From positions 96,484,559-96,548,558 of the forward strand of contig OY720639.1 of NCBI GenBank assembly GCA_963169105.1: a stretch of DNA of 64,000 nt, read 5' to 3'. The stretch is from Ceriagrion tenellum (taxonomy: Eukaryota; Arthropoda; Insecta; Odonata; Coenagrionidae). The position numbers and the translations under genes were made by a program. The notes under the pieces were generated by a model, which worked only from the letters and a program-made list of their open reading frames with translations, was not told the DNA's origin and made no database searches. Shown piece by piece: positions 10,600 to 21,114 of this stretch (within the stretch, counting starts at the first letter, position 1; each line of letters opens with the position of its first letter).

Positions 10600-13230
10600 C
10601 TCGGAGGAAAGAAGTCACTTTGAGGAGAAAAATAACACTCCATGATAATCAGCTACGGTCGTAGAATGGTATAGTTACGGGAATCATCCAGGCATCTGTG
10701 ATCCGAAGTTTTACGATTTTGCTCGGACTGCCATAGTCCAGCATGCCCACCACCAAGAGCGCAAAGAGAAAGCATTTACGGCGCTGCCATTCCTGGGAGT
10801 TGAAAATATCACCAAGAGAAGAGCTGCGCCGCTTTATATTCCTCTGGATTCCGTGCATCGCAATAACTCTCAAGGAATTCTCTTCAGAGTAACCCGTATT
10901 ACTGCACGTCCATTAAAACGAGACGATTTCAGTATAACAGTCGCTGGTGCCCGGAAACGGCTTGCCCGTTTCATGATTATTTGATAGCAAAAACATTGTG
11001 TCCGAGACTCAGCATGTGAGGCTGAACTCGAAGGTTTATACAGCCGAAATATTTCAAAAAACAAGCGCAAAAGTCATCCAAAATAGTTCACGAGCTGAAA
11101 ATTCATGGTTTAATCATTAACTTTAACATTCATGTGTAAAGTTTATTGAAATTCAACACGTACAAATGAAAAGCATTTTGGTAAGGACGAACACGTTAAC
11201 ACATATTTTGTCTTTCCCGCTTCTATAATGGTTTTTTGGCACCTAAGGCCATGCTTTGAGATGGTCTCGGATTAGATAACGGAAACTTTGACATAAAAAC
11301 CCCGATTTCCCGGATGGAGTCTAGGGTACATCCTAGGAACACCATTAGTCATTTGCGCAATAATGACATCTAACTCAGAGGTATTAATGCTAGAATTCCC
11401 AGCATAGGAGCTGCAGAGAGCACTTTACTCAGGGCAATGGTTTTAATGGTGAAAGGAGAAAGGCCATGACCGGAGGGAAAATAACAATGGAGAAGCTAGA
11501 TGGAAAGGAGAAAAGACGAGATTCAATAGGGTTGTCCTCTTTCTTATACTCGCATACCAGGGGCCTGTTGGGAGAAATAGTCCTCAAATTTCTCTATGAA
11601 TATGCCTTCAATCACAAATTTCATGTAATCTACCTCAAAGTTGTATGTTGCAGCGTGTATTTTTGCTAAACATGCTCTGCGTAGCATTTATAAAAGGCTA
11701 AAGAACATATCTTCGTTAAAACACAATAGCGGGTCAATCAAATACATTCGCGCACGGAGTATTTTCAGTTTGGAATTTTAGAGCCGCCATGCGAGTCAGG
11801 GTGCTATAAATGGTTAGTTGGAACAGCAAAAAAGAGCTTTTTACGGGGGTAAAATCAGGAAGTTACCAGTCAAACGACCCATTTATCCGGACATATCGGC
11901 AAGTAATTTTATTTCTCTCCATTCGCCGAAGCAATATTTACAAGATGCTCACACGACTTGATCTAATCGACCGAAGAATACCCGGGTTCCTAAAATATTT
12001 TGGACTACCTGAGATATAAAGATCAACATCGAACTTACAAATGAATTTGTTTTTCATGTTTATACGATGGTTCGTTGGAGCCGATATTGTATAGTTACCC
12101 TTTCAAATACAAGTTGGATCAGCTCCCCAGCGAGTACGTGAGAAAATAAAAATATGTAATCGGTGTATCTACCGACTGCACAAAAAAGCATTTCAGAATC
12201 ATGCCAACGATTAACGGTGATCTCGTGATCATGATAAGCAATCACGTGACGGCGGTCATGTGGCTGCTTATCCTAATATAGGTTGCTTTAAATTGTTATG
12301 CAAACCGCGCTAACTGCACGTCTCATTTGCTTTCTGTACCTGCCTTTTTCCTAAAAATTTTGTAGCATATAGGCTCGGTTATGTAACCTCTGGTTAAACA
12401 TTTTCCCGGCTTGAGAACCGATTCTGCTCTGTTCTTCCATTGATAACGCTCAATCCAATTAATCGACTGTTTGATGTAATATACAACACCCGAAATATCA
12501 GCTTACACCAATTCTATATAAAGGCCAAGTCTTCTTGCGGTTTACGTCAACCAGGCATAAAAACCGTAGTATGGTGTGGAGCAATTCTTGGTTAAATTCA
12601 TACCATACCCCACACCCCCGAGGGGGCTTAAAGGATACTTATAAATAGTATGTACGTGGATATATCCACAAGAGTGAGGTATTTATTCTCATATTTCCAC
12701 ATTCCGACGACTCATTTCGTCTTAACGACCGACTAGAGAAGGACGGATCACACACTCCATCGGTGCATGACGGCATCATAAGCCATCAGGCACGTTTACC
12801 AGGGTCTGGTCCTCGAGGGACACCGAATCTGCGGCTTCCCGAGACATTGGATGCGTGCGTGCCGTGGGCACGAAAGGGTTGGTTGGTTCGAGAGAAGGAA
12901 GAAAGGACTGCTTCACGCGTGACTCTACAACATATGCATTGGAATGCGAACCACCGGCGTTCTATCTCGCCCGCGCAACCGGTTGCCCGGAAACGAAGCC
13001 CAGGCGTCCGTCACGACTCCCGGGGAAGTGTATGGGATTACTGGTTTCCGCCCTGTTGTCAACAGGGAGACGATGATTGCTCGCGGAACTGGGATCTCTG
13101 GACGCGGGGCGCCTCACTTGAGTCGATCACGACGAGAACGCTTCGGTTTACAGGGGCGGAAGAAAGTCGGCGAGAGCGAGATATCTCTGAAATAAAATTC
13201 AATGAAGTCAGCCTTACATAGACGAAAAAG
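10600..13230. other. no recognised gene; CpG-rich block at 12.78-13.20 kb
   Basis: The block at about 12780-13200 is CpG-rich and open for 152 codons on the plus strand in one frame, with shorter open frames alongside. I recognise no domain, and the open frame is partly explained by its high GC. It may mark a promoter or CpG island or an unrecognised exon. The remaining 2 kb show nothing. Confidence 0.4.
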
Positions 13231-13234
13231 ATCT

Positions 13235-13450
13235 CATCCTTTTCATCATCATAGGTTTTTCAGTCCTAAGATTGGTTGACTGCAGCCCTCCACCCTTTCC
13301 TGTCTAATCCTAGTTCCCTTACCTCCTGGTATCTCTTCCTATGTACTTTCCTCTTTATTCGGTTCACGAACTTAATACTGGGTCTTCCTCTGGAGACTTT
13401 TCCCTTTATTTTGCCTTCAATTATGTTCTTCACAAACATACTTTTAATGA
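13235..13450 (-). mobile_element. LINE fragment: RT C-terminus and 3' tail (family G)
   Basis: Read on the minus strand, the frame encodes IIEGKIKG, RGRPSIKF and NRIKRKVHRK, and ends GWRAAVNQS before a stop. The related fragments at 27.1 and 36.3 kb share the HR/KVHR segment and the terminal words CTGCAGTCAACCAATCTTAG. This is the extreme C-terminus typical of endonuclease/reverse-transcriptase LINEs (the WIGH-xLRH-xGRGRP type). Only about 60 codons remain, so the copy is 5'-truncated and inactive. Confidence 0.7.
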
Positions 13451-13459
13451 TACTAAAAA

Positions 13460-16400
13460 CCAGCCACTACTTAATGAGATATTAGCCAAAAAACACAAGC
13501 CGTTTTCCATGAAATATGGGATGGATTTGCGCTACAGAGAGACTTCATATTTTTTACGAACGTTCTGACGACTGATTTAGCGTCATAGATTCAGCAATAT
13601 GTAGCTGACGTATGCTCATTCTACTATTTATAAAAATAATTTATAACTCACCGTAATATATCTCGCACACTCCCAAAAACACCTTTGGTTATGAAAAGGT
13701 TTCCAGCGTACCGCGTGAAATAAATAATTCAAGTAAAAGCAAGAGAAAAATAGCTCAAAATTCTTTATCGTCAGGAGTTTAGTAACGATCGACCGACGCA
13801 GAAGGGTGATGCGTCGTTCCGACTGGCAATCGCTCATCAGGCCATCGATTACATAGAGCATTTTGGCTGGAAATTTTCCATTTAAGCTAAAATGCCTTAC
13901 TCAAAAGCGCAGGGAATACCTTGTTGGTACTCAAATGATTTTGAAAACGCTGTTACGAACTTCCGTCGAAATTGCGCAGCCAGGTATTGGTTTGGGCCAA
14001 AGTGGCCTGTATAAATATTATAGTAAGAAAACCCGAGATATTCTACGGTTTTCCGTACCTATATTTCACCCTTGGACCCGCTGTTTCAATATCTTTAGCA
14101 TTTCTTCAATATAAATTATAAGTATCAGCCAATTGGACTCCCTGAACAAAGAATAAAAACTTCAGCAATCTACGAAACTCATTTTTCAATTAAAAACCAG
14201 CTTTGGAAATCAAAAAAAGACTTGTTGTAAAACCTTCTTAAAAAAAGACTTGTTGTAACTTGTTGTAAATTGTTGTTGTAATATGAAACATTTTCATGAT
14301 AAATATCGCATTTTTTCTCCGATGAAAAATGCGTGGATTTAGTTGAAGATTGTCTCGATGGCAAAATAAACATGTCGAATTGTGGGAACCTAAGAATTTA
14401 TTCGATCGGTTATGAGATAAAAGAATAAATAATATCATTTTTTAAATGAGTTACTTTATCATTAATGTTCATGAACTTTGAAGTGTCTCATTAATCCATC
14501 CCGTTTCATGATTCACGACAAATGCTGCTGCGGAGGCATGTCTCAAGGCTAAAATTCAGCGCAAGCCGATGATACATGACTGCTAGCGGTATCGGATGAA
14601 GATGAGAGTAACCGCAGGGAATTCCCGCGGTGATCTCGCTGCGTCGTGCGACCGTGAAATGCCACGACGTAACGGACTTTAATATATGTGCATATTGCAT
14701 ATCACGAGTTAACTATTGGGAGTCTGCTCGATAACGATTCGCTTATTTTATTTACCCCGCGGAGGCCTTCCATGAAATATTTTTTTCTCGTCAGTAACTC
14801 CCAGAGTCCCCGGTCCTACAGAGTTATGGATGGAAACTTATTGAGGCTTCATTCGACTTACATATCAGTATGAGGGTTTTTCAACGCATGTACAGGATTA
14901 CCAAAGCTTTGGGTATATTGTCAGAGTTTAATGGAATTGAATTTAAGATTCTCCGCGTGATTTGATACTGAAATATTCACTCAATTCCCCAAGACGTTCG
15001 TAAAATGCTAGGTAGAACTGCGAGGCCAACGAGAGCTATGGAGTTTAAAAGACACCTCATTATTTTGTCAATTATATGACTTTATTTCAAATGCAGAACA
15101 AATATGTGCATATGAATTTATATATGTGTGCTCTGAAACAATCTTCTAATGATTACCGAAACATTAAATCTCGCAGAAACCGGAATGGTATATCCGATTA
15201 TTTCCTTCCGCTCTTCGAAGAGCTAATATTCGGAGTACAGCGAATAGCTATAATATAACTGACGGTTAAATTTAGACTCTTGAACTTCTCCTATTCCTTC
15301 AAGAAATAAATGTTTTTTTAGGAGGAGACTCTTTGTGAGAAAGTTAGGAATACCAACAATGAAGTATGAAAACTTCGTACTTACATCAAGTTTTAGTTGA
15401 ACCAAAAAAGTACATGGGCAGCCTATGTACTCCAAACTATTTTCAAACTTCGGCGGCTGCATATACCGTCAAGCTCGACTCAGTTAGGTAGGTAACCTGT
15501 TGAAAAAAAGGTGATTCAATATAACGAAAAAATACGCGGAGATAAGTGAGGGACAGCCGTGGCAAATCATCGCAAAAAATACAGTCAACAGCAGCAAAGT
15601 GCATGCAAAACTTTTCCATTTCCTGCTTTTCCGTAAATCAACAGCCCTTCCGGCTGCTAAAAGTGTTCAATAGAGCAGTGGGATCTAAAAGAAACGTGAT
15701 AGATTCAAGGTGCATAGCAAAACGATTTGATAAATTTACTCTTTCCATTAATGCCCTTATATTTCTTATTGGACCTAATATATTGCGTCCTTCTTATAAG
15801 CTTCTGAGTTCGATTTTCATTCTCACGTTTGAAGGAGTACCTAATTACTTGATAGGTTTGTACTTGTTCGACGATTACGAGTTAATTTATTCATATTGCC
15901 TATCTGTAATGAGCATAAGTACACTCCGTCCAAGATAAAAGCGCAGTTGAAATATAATGCTATGGATTACAAATGTTGAAAATTAAAAAAGTTTCTCAAG
16001 AACGTATGATATTAAAAAGGTCACCATCATGAATTCTTCGGTCACGAGATTCACTTTCTCAAACACCATTGGTTGTGTTTACAAATAAGGCTGCATTTAT
16101 GCCAATGCGCTCACGTCTTGGACGCACTATAGCATTAAGTGGTGATTATAGTCATTGGTAAGAAAATAAACAAATGATCGAAGTCTTAGCTATCGGAAGA
16201 TTAGTTGTCAAAGCGATACTTCCTGAAACCCAAACTCTTTTCATGAGTCCCATAGCCTCATGAATATCATAACTAATGATTTCATAGCAAACTTTACGCG
16301 CAACCGACCGAAATTTCCAGGATGCTGAGCGACGCTCCATGAAGGGATCCGAATAAAGATGGAGGCGAGATGAGCTCACCCGGGCAATTTTCACCCATAA

Positions 16401-16755
16401 ATAAACCATCGCCGAAAGTACTTGACTTCCACAGCGATGCGAACATCGAGTTGGTCACACCCACCACCTTCTTCCATGTGCATATATTTTTTATTGACCT
16501 TTCGATATAGCCTCCTGTCCTTGGGCATTTACAGCATCCTCTCCCATCCTCTCTTCCCTTCTCCCCTCTGGTAATAAAAGAAACCCATCTCGTGATCTTC
16601 GCGAGAAAGGTAACGGATGGATTCACGAGCGAAGCTCAAGGAGAAGCGATCGTCCGCTCCGCTCACAATGTCGAAATGCTTTCCTTAGAATAGTTCACGT
16701 ACAACCTTGAACGAAGACCGTAGCGAGAGAGAAACAAATAAAAGGTTAACTTCGG
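13460..16755. other. no recognised gene
   Basis: A 130-codon plus frame (15546-15938) is the longest open frame here, but it has no recognisable domain and AT-rich codon use like its surroundings. A short CTTGTTGTAA-type tandem occurs near 14220-14280. Nothing else stands out. Confidence 0.4.
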
Positions 16756-16760
16756 TATAT

Positions 16761-17045
16761 TCATCTATATCTACATACTACCCTGCGAGCCGCCGCATGC
16801 ATGTGTGGCAGGGGGTGTTGAGACACCAGCCGTATAAAGATGTAAGAAGGTTTAGAGAGGTGAGAGGGTGACGAGTATTATGGGAGTGTATTTATTAGAT
16901 CTCAGTTTATAATATGGTCGCTTACTGAGCGAGGAAAGAATGAGTGTTTGACCTATCTGTTGGGCAATTTATCCCTCTCATTTTCTCGCTTCTGTTAGAC
17001 CTAGAGATGTAGTGAGGTGTCATGATAACTTCTCACTAAGAATGG
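16761..17045 (-). mobile_element. LINE 3' end (CR1-like family), minus strand
   Basis: The reverse complement closely follows 27.83-28.04 kb: ATCATGACACCTCACTACAT, CTCTAGGTCTAACAGAAGCG and CCCAACAGATAGGT are shared, and then GGCTGGTGTCTCAACACCCC leads into the terminal GCCACACATGC...GGCTCGCAGGGTAGTATGTAGATATAG motif. It contains the degraded end of the RT reading frame plus the 3' untranslated region. The copy is 5'-truncated. Confidence 0.7.
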
Positions 17046-17092
17046 AAAAAAATATCACTCACTTTCGTCAGTCTCACTTGGTGGTATTCCAT

Positions 17093-17655
17093 CATTAAAA
17101 ATTTTAAGATGTCAACTTTTACTAGAACCACTCGATTTATTAAACAACGACCCAGGTTTCGATGTGCATTCACATCATCTTCAGGTAAATGGAGGCCGAT
17201 GTGCAGGCCTTATATAGTAAACATTACCAGGTGGGGAAAGGGGGGGGAAGAGAACAATGCAGGAAGAGGGTGGTTACGGGAGGGTAGGGAGGGGGGCTAG
17301 GAGGACGAAGTGGAGGGGATTAAAGCTTTGAGGATGGGGGAATAGGCTGGGAGCATACATTCATTAACAAGAAATTTATCACAGTAAGCTTGGTTATTAA
17401 AAATTTCTAGTTGTTCTAAAGCATTCAGCTTACGTCTGTCAGTTGCAAAATGGAGAGGTGTCATAGCAAAATCACTTTTATGTCCGTGGAATAAAAAGAT
17501 GTCGGGCGAAGTTGCTTCCGTTAAAATTAAAATTTCTAAAATCCCTTTTATGCTCCTTTTGTCTAATTTCAAAATTTCTATGTCGTCGTTGTTTAAAATT
17601 TCGTTGTATTATAAATCGAGTGGTTCTAGTAAAAGTTGACATCTTAAAATTTTTT
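17093..17655 (-). mobile_element. Penelope-like retroelement 3' end with inverted flank (H4)
   Basis: Read from 17655 down to 17093, the segment has four parts. First is an inverted copy of the element's own 3' tail (17655-17584). Next is a reading frame ending near 17297, then a C-rich untranslated stretch. Last is the terminal module at 17185-17142: CCTGAAGATG, hairpin GATGTG-aatg-CACATC, GAAACC, TGGGTCG. After it comes the tail TTAATAAATCGAGTGGTTCT. A 5' truncation with an inverted copy of the terminal repeat on the left is a known habit of PLE insertions. The coding remnant is listed separately. The tail itself, about 55-60 bp, is repeated in inverted orientation on both sides. Confidence 0.6.
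17297..17572 (-). pseudogene. C-terminal remnant of PLE endonuclease region
   Basis: The minus-strand frame of about 90 codons contains TDRRKLNALEQLEIFNNQ near its middle and ends YSPILKALIPSTSSS before the stop. From memory of the family, a block of the form LN-LEQLEI followed by a short conserved end lies at the C-terminus of PLE polyproteins, just after the GIY-YIG endonuclease domain. The GIY-YIG motif itself and the reverse transcriptase are absent, so this is only the end of the protein. Its position directly upstream of the terminal module and inside the inverted arms supports the assignment. Decisive test: a profile search against PLE endonucleases. Confidence 0.5.
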
Positions 17656-17659
17656 ATTG

Positions 17660-18290
17660 GAAAAAATACTTCATATTATTATTATTCTTATGAAAAATAC
17701 TTCTTATACTCAATACTAAATTATTTTAATGTAATGTAATATATTGATGCGTTATGATGATGCTGAGTAAGATTACTGCGAGTCCTACGATGACATACGT
17801 AAGATTAAGTGGTAACTTATACGAGTAACACACTTTTTTTGGTATGATCTTCCATGAGCACCCTAGTCCTCTTAATCATTTTCTATTTTCTGATTACTAT
17901 GAAAAAATTTTCCCTCTCTCATAATTCCACGAGGTCCAGTCCCACTTCAAGTCCGAGAACCATCGCCTTACGTCAGCTTGGAGATGATTACCACATATTC
18001 TTACGTGGGCCAATAAATGCGAAGAAACAGGTCTGATCCACTTTTAAAGATTTCGTTCACCGACTACTCGCCCCACGAATCCACGCTTCTCCAATCGAGA
18101 CCATCTATCGATTCTAGAGGCAGTGTGACAGTGATGGAATCGATCAGAATTGGACATTTCAAAAACGCCCTTCCGAAACGCCAGAGACGATCATCCGAGA
18201 CCGGCCCGGACTCCCGGAAAAAAATCGGATCAATGCTCAAGAATTATGAAGTCGCTCATCACGAGGGACTAGTTTTATTTTTGGAGTCGA
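17660..18290. other. no recognised feature
   Basis: A 111-codon plus frame (18017-18352) is open but unrecognised and runs into the G-rich island. No repeat family detected. Confidence 0.4.
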
Positions 18291-18294
18291 AGCG

Positions 18295-18705
18295 CGGAGC
18301 AAGGCCGGGCGTAGATCCGAGTGGAGGAGGAAAGAAGGGGGCGAGGATATGAGGGGGGGGGGTGGCAGGGGGGGTGGGCGCCCTGGGGCCGCGCTTGGCC
18401 CTCATCGCCACATTCCCGAGTTTTTGCCCGGCCGACCCCGATGGCTGGCCGACGTCGTCGCGTTTTGTCGCCGCGGGAGAAGGGGAGAGGGGGGCGCGTG
18501 GGCAGTCAGTCGCCTATGCCGATGCCTCTTGGGCCCCCCCTCCTTTCCCCCCCCATTCCCCGATTCCCCCGCTGAGTCCCCGCGAAAGTAGCCCAACTGA
18601 TGCAGTCGGCCGTCTCCGAAGAGAGCTCGGCGAGCGATCGCGGCGGGGAGGGCGCATCATCTGCCCACGGCTGGCTCCTCTTTTAAGGTGGCTGTTGCGC
18701 CAATC
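18295..18705. other. GC-rich island with long G and C runs
   Basis: CpG-rich DNA with a run of about eleven Gs near 18352, further G runs to 18380, and C runs near 18540 and 18555. All frames tend to stay open here because stop codons are AT-rich, so the overlapping open frames on both strands are not evidence for genes. It could be a CpG-island promoter or a GC-rich insertion. G-quadruplex formation is plausible from the runs. Confidence 0.5.
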
Positions 18706-18715
18706 GCGAGTCATA

Positions 18716-18909
18716 CACTACGTTTAACAATCGATCTGAACTCAGATCGACCCGGATTCAGACCGATCTGAAAATCCCAAGCGAGCCGACTCAGATCGTC
18801 TGGTTTACCAACACGGACTGAAAATATCGATGTTTCCAATCGAATCGATTAGTTGAAGCATGATTGACCGGGTGTGTAAACAAGTACAGAGTTGAAAATT
18901 TTCAGACGC
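18716..18909 (+). mobile_element. left end of CACTA-like element, copy A
   Basis: Starts CACTACGTTTAACAATCGAT and matches the first 190 bp of copy B at 19.13 kb: CCAAGCGAGCCGAC-CAGATCG, GGTTTACCAACACGGACTGA, and TGTGTAAACAAG-GCAGAGTTGAAAAT. Both copies are preceded by the same flank, CCAATCGCGAGTCA. The copy stops at the SINE beginning at 18910. The internal CAGATCG/CGATCTGA words are repeated many times, like the subterminal repeats of CACTA elements. Confidence 0.55.
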
Positions 18910-19109
18910 ATTTATTTATTTATTTATCTTCACTATCCCGAATACAGCACAATGTGCCAATTTACGTCGGGTGGATAACAGTAACAACGGACGAGACACA
19001 AACACCCATGTCCTGGGCAGATAATATTCTAGCCAGGCGGGACTCGAACCCGCGACCCTCGGGTTAGCTTGCGAGGACTTTACCCCGCCGCCACCGGGGC
19101 CGATTGCCA
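18910..19109 (-). repeat. tRNA-derived SINE with (TTTA) tail
   Basis: On the minus strand the head reads GGCCCCGGTGGCGGCGGGG, and the B box GGTTCGAGTCC sits at 19050-19040. The body words CCCAGGACATGGGTGTTTGT and CACCCGACGTAAATTGG follow, and the copy ends in a (TAAA)n tail at 18928-18910. It is the most complete copy of the SINE family also seen at position 1 and, by its head, at 49.7 kb. It lies between two copies of the CACTA-like left end. Confidence 0.85.
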
Positions 19110-19134
19110 TTCTGAGTGAATGCCAATCGCGAGT

Positions 19135-19652
19135 CACCACATTTAACAATCGACATCAGATCAATCTGATCTCAGACCGATCTTAATGTTCCAAGCGAGC
19201 CGACCCAGATCGCCTGGTTTACCAACACGGACTGAAATTATCGATAGTGCCAATGGAATCTATCAGCTGAAGCACGATTGACCCGGTGTGTAAACAAGTG
19301 CAGAGTTGAAAATGTTCAGTCGCATTCCGAGGGAACGAAATTGCCCAATGGATGTAGATTGCGATAAGCTACATTATATCAACGTCACTTCACTCGCCAT
19401 TGTTGCACTTTGTTACAACGGGTTACAACGCACACCTTGAATAATAACGGTTATATTTTGTTTCCCAATGACGACAAAGTAATAACAAGGCGCTCCACAG
19501 ACCAGCTGATTCAGACCGATCTGAAATCTCAGACTGGATGAGAAAGCGGGCCGAATCATCCCGGTTCTCAGATCGATCCCAATAGCCTGTTGAGTTTACC
19601 ATATCGAGCTGATCCGGTCTGATAGATCTGAGATCGATTGGTAAACGTAGTG
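19135..19652. mobile_element. CACTA-like non-autonomous element, copy B
   Basis: Left end CACCACATTTAACAATCGA at 19135 and right end, read inverted from 19652, CACTACGTTTACCAATCGAT form an inverted repeat of about 30 bp with few mismatches. Many copies of CAGATCG/CGATCTGA lie near both ends. No transposase frame is present. An empty or nearly empty site is visible at 26.94 kb (see findings). The CACTA assignment rests on the terminal CACTA and the subterminal repeats. The target duplication is unclear. Confidence 0.6.
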
Positions 19653-19654
19653 AC

Positions 19655-19765
19655 TGAGCGCTCATTTTTATAACTTCTCAAGAAAGTCGATGAAAATTCT
19701 TAGACCACACTTCACTTAAGTACATCTGTTTATACGGGGAAAATAACCATACATGGAGTGATATA
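19655..19765 (+). repeat. dispersed repeat F, copy 1
   Basis: GAGCGCTCATTTTTATAACTTCTC, CACACTTCACTTAAG-ACATCTG and TTTATACGGGGAAAATAACC are shared with 26.94-27.05 kb, and the last part with 27.63-27.68 kb. It has no coding capacity. It probably belongs to a longer dispersed element into which the CACTA-like element inserted. Confidence 0.6.
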
Positions 19766-19987
19766 ACTGAAGCAAGAAGTAGGTACATCTAAAAATTTTC
19801 GTCTCACCGTTCCGATTTGGGCTTACGGCACGTAATTCGAAATTTACGCAAAATTTAAATGTAATATTGTGTTCTATACTGGCAAATTTACCATGATATT
19901 TATAAAATAAAGGAAGCTACTCCAATAGCTGTAAACAGTTCAGAATAGCTCACAGCATTTGTAGTCGCTACTTTTGTTATAAAGTGA

Positions 19988-20124
19988 CCGATAAAACGTT
20001 TGAGATTTCCACCATTTATATACAAGTTACCGACCGATTTCGGCTGACAAACCATCTTCAGGTTACCTTGAAAATAACCGGTAACTAGTTAATAAATTGA
20101 GGAAGTCACAAACGTTTGTCGATC
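19988..20124. mobile_element. PLE-type inverted repeat with hammerhead-like module (H5)
   Basis: CGATAAAACGTTTGAGATTTCC on the left and GGAAGTCACAAACGTTTGTCG on the right are inverted. The minus strand from about 20062 reads CCTGAAGATG, GGT-ttgtca-GCC, GAAAT, CGGTCGGTAAC, then an AT-rich tail. It is more degenerate than H1, H2 or H4. Confidence 0.5.
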
Positions 20125-20620
20125 ATTATGACTTCCTTCCACAAAGTGAAAGCTTCGCTTTTCGATATAAGTAATTTCGATATTATTTTTCGATACTATT
20201 TGTTACATAAATTAAGCTGTAAGAGCTCATTCTTTATTATTACCACGATAATTGCTAGCCAACATAATAATAGCCACACGAAACGAATGATTTCGACTTT
20301 ATGAAAAAAATATGCATAAATATTTGACTTATTTCGGAATATATGTGAAGTGACAAAAGGCCACATTAAAATGCCAAAAAGCCAATTCGGTAACTTAACT
20401 TTTTTCACTTGATTCCATACATATTACAAATAAATACACCTAAGAAAAGCTTTTCCGCAAATATGTATATGAACGAAAATCGCTCCAACCACCTAAAGGT
20501 TCCTCGAAGAAAATTACTTATCGCTCGACATCTTCCCACTTTGATTTTTTTGCGACAATGTAACTACACACCGGAAGAAGTTGAGATAGCTACACCTCGT
20601 TCACATAACTATTGTAAGTA

Positions 20621-21111
20621 CCATTGAGGTAAATGGAGAGGGAACGACGTCATCAAACTGAAACGTGACAACCGAAATAACAACTGTATTTTTTAACCCT
20701 GTTCTTTCCTTGCTTTCCCATAGATAGCACGACAGAATGGTCGAATAAGCGGATGTTAAGCAAGAATATCCACCTTCTGTTTGAAGTATAAGGCAAATAA
20801 CTTATGAAACCTATATTTGCTGATTAGTGCTATGGATTCTACTCGATTATACGATAGTTTTCATTGGGAATTTGGATGAATATTAATTTAAATAAATAAA
20901 TACAATATGTAAAGAGTATGAATTGTTAAAGAAGTAATTGCATGCTGATGTCTATAGTAAGTTTTCGATGAAAAACAGAAAAATTAAAAAAATTAGTGAG
21001 TAAGTCGCAAGCGCTATTGGAAAATTAGGGTTAACGAAGATGGCGGATTGGCTTCAGCTTCTAGCATTGGTCAGCATAGCACGTGTCCTCTCCATATACC
21101 TACCTCAATGG
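20621..21111. mobile_element. 490-bp inverted-repeat MITE (family M8), copy 1
   Basis: CCATTGAGGTAAATGGAGAGG at the left is matched inverted by CCTCTCCATATACCTACCTCAATGG at the right with a small insertion. A related copy lies at 60.49-61.44 kb; GCGGATGTTAAG-AAGAATATCCAC and GCATGCTGAT are shared landmarks. There is no coding capacity. Confidence 0.6.
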
Positions 21112-21114
21112 ATG

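Noticed and set aside
14218..14285. CRISPR-like array
   Set aside because: The repeated CTTGTTGTAA words are short, irregular and without equal spacers. It is simple-sequence drift in a eukaryotic context.
18321..18727. Several 65-120 codon frames in the G-rich island
   Set aside because: Translations are low-complexity Gly/Arg/Pro runs forced by base composition, open in nearly every frame.
18905..19110. tRNA gene
   Set aside because: The B box and T arm are good, but a SINE body and a (TAAA)n tail follow, and the same unit occurs elsewhere in the window.
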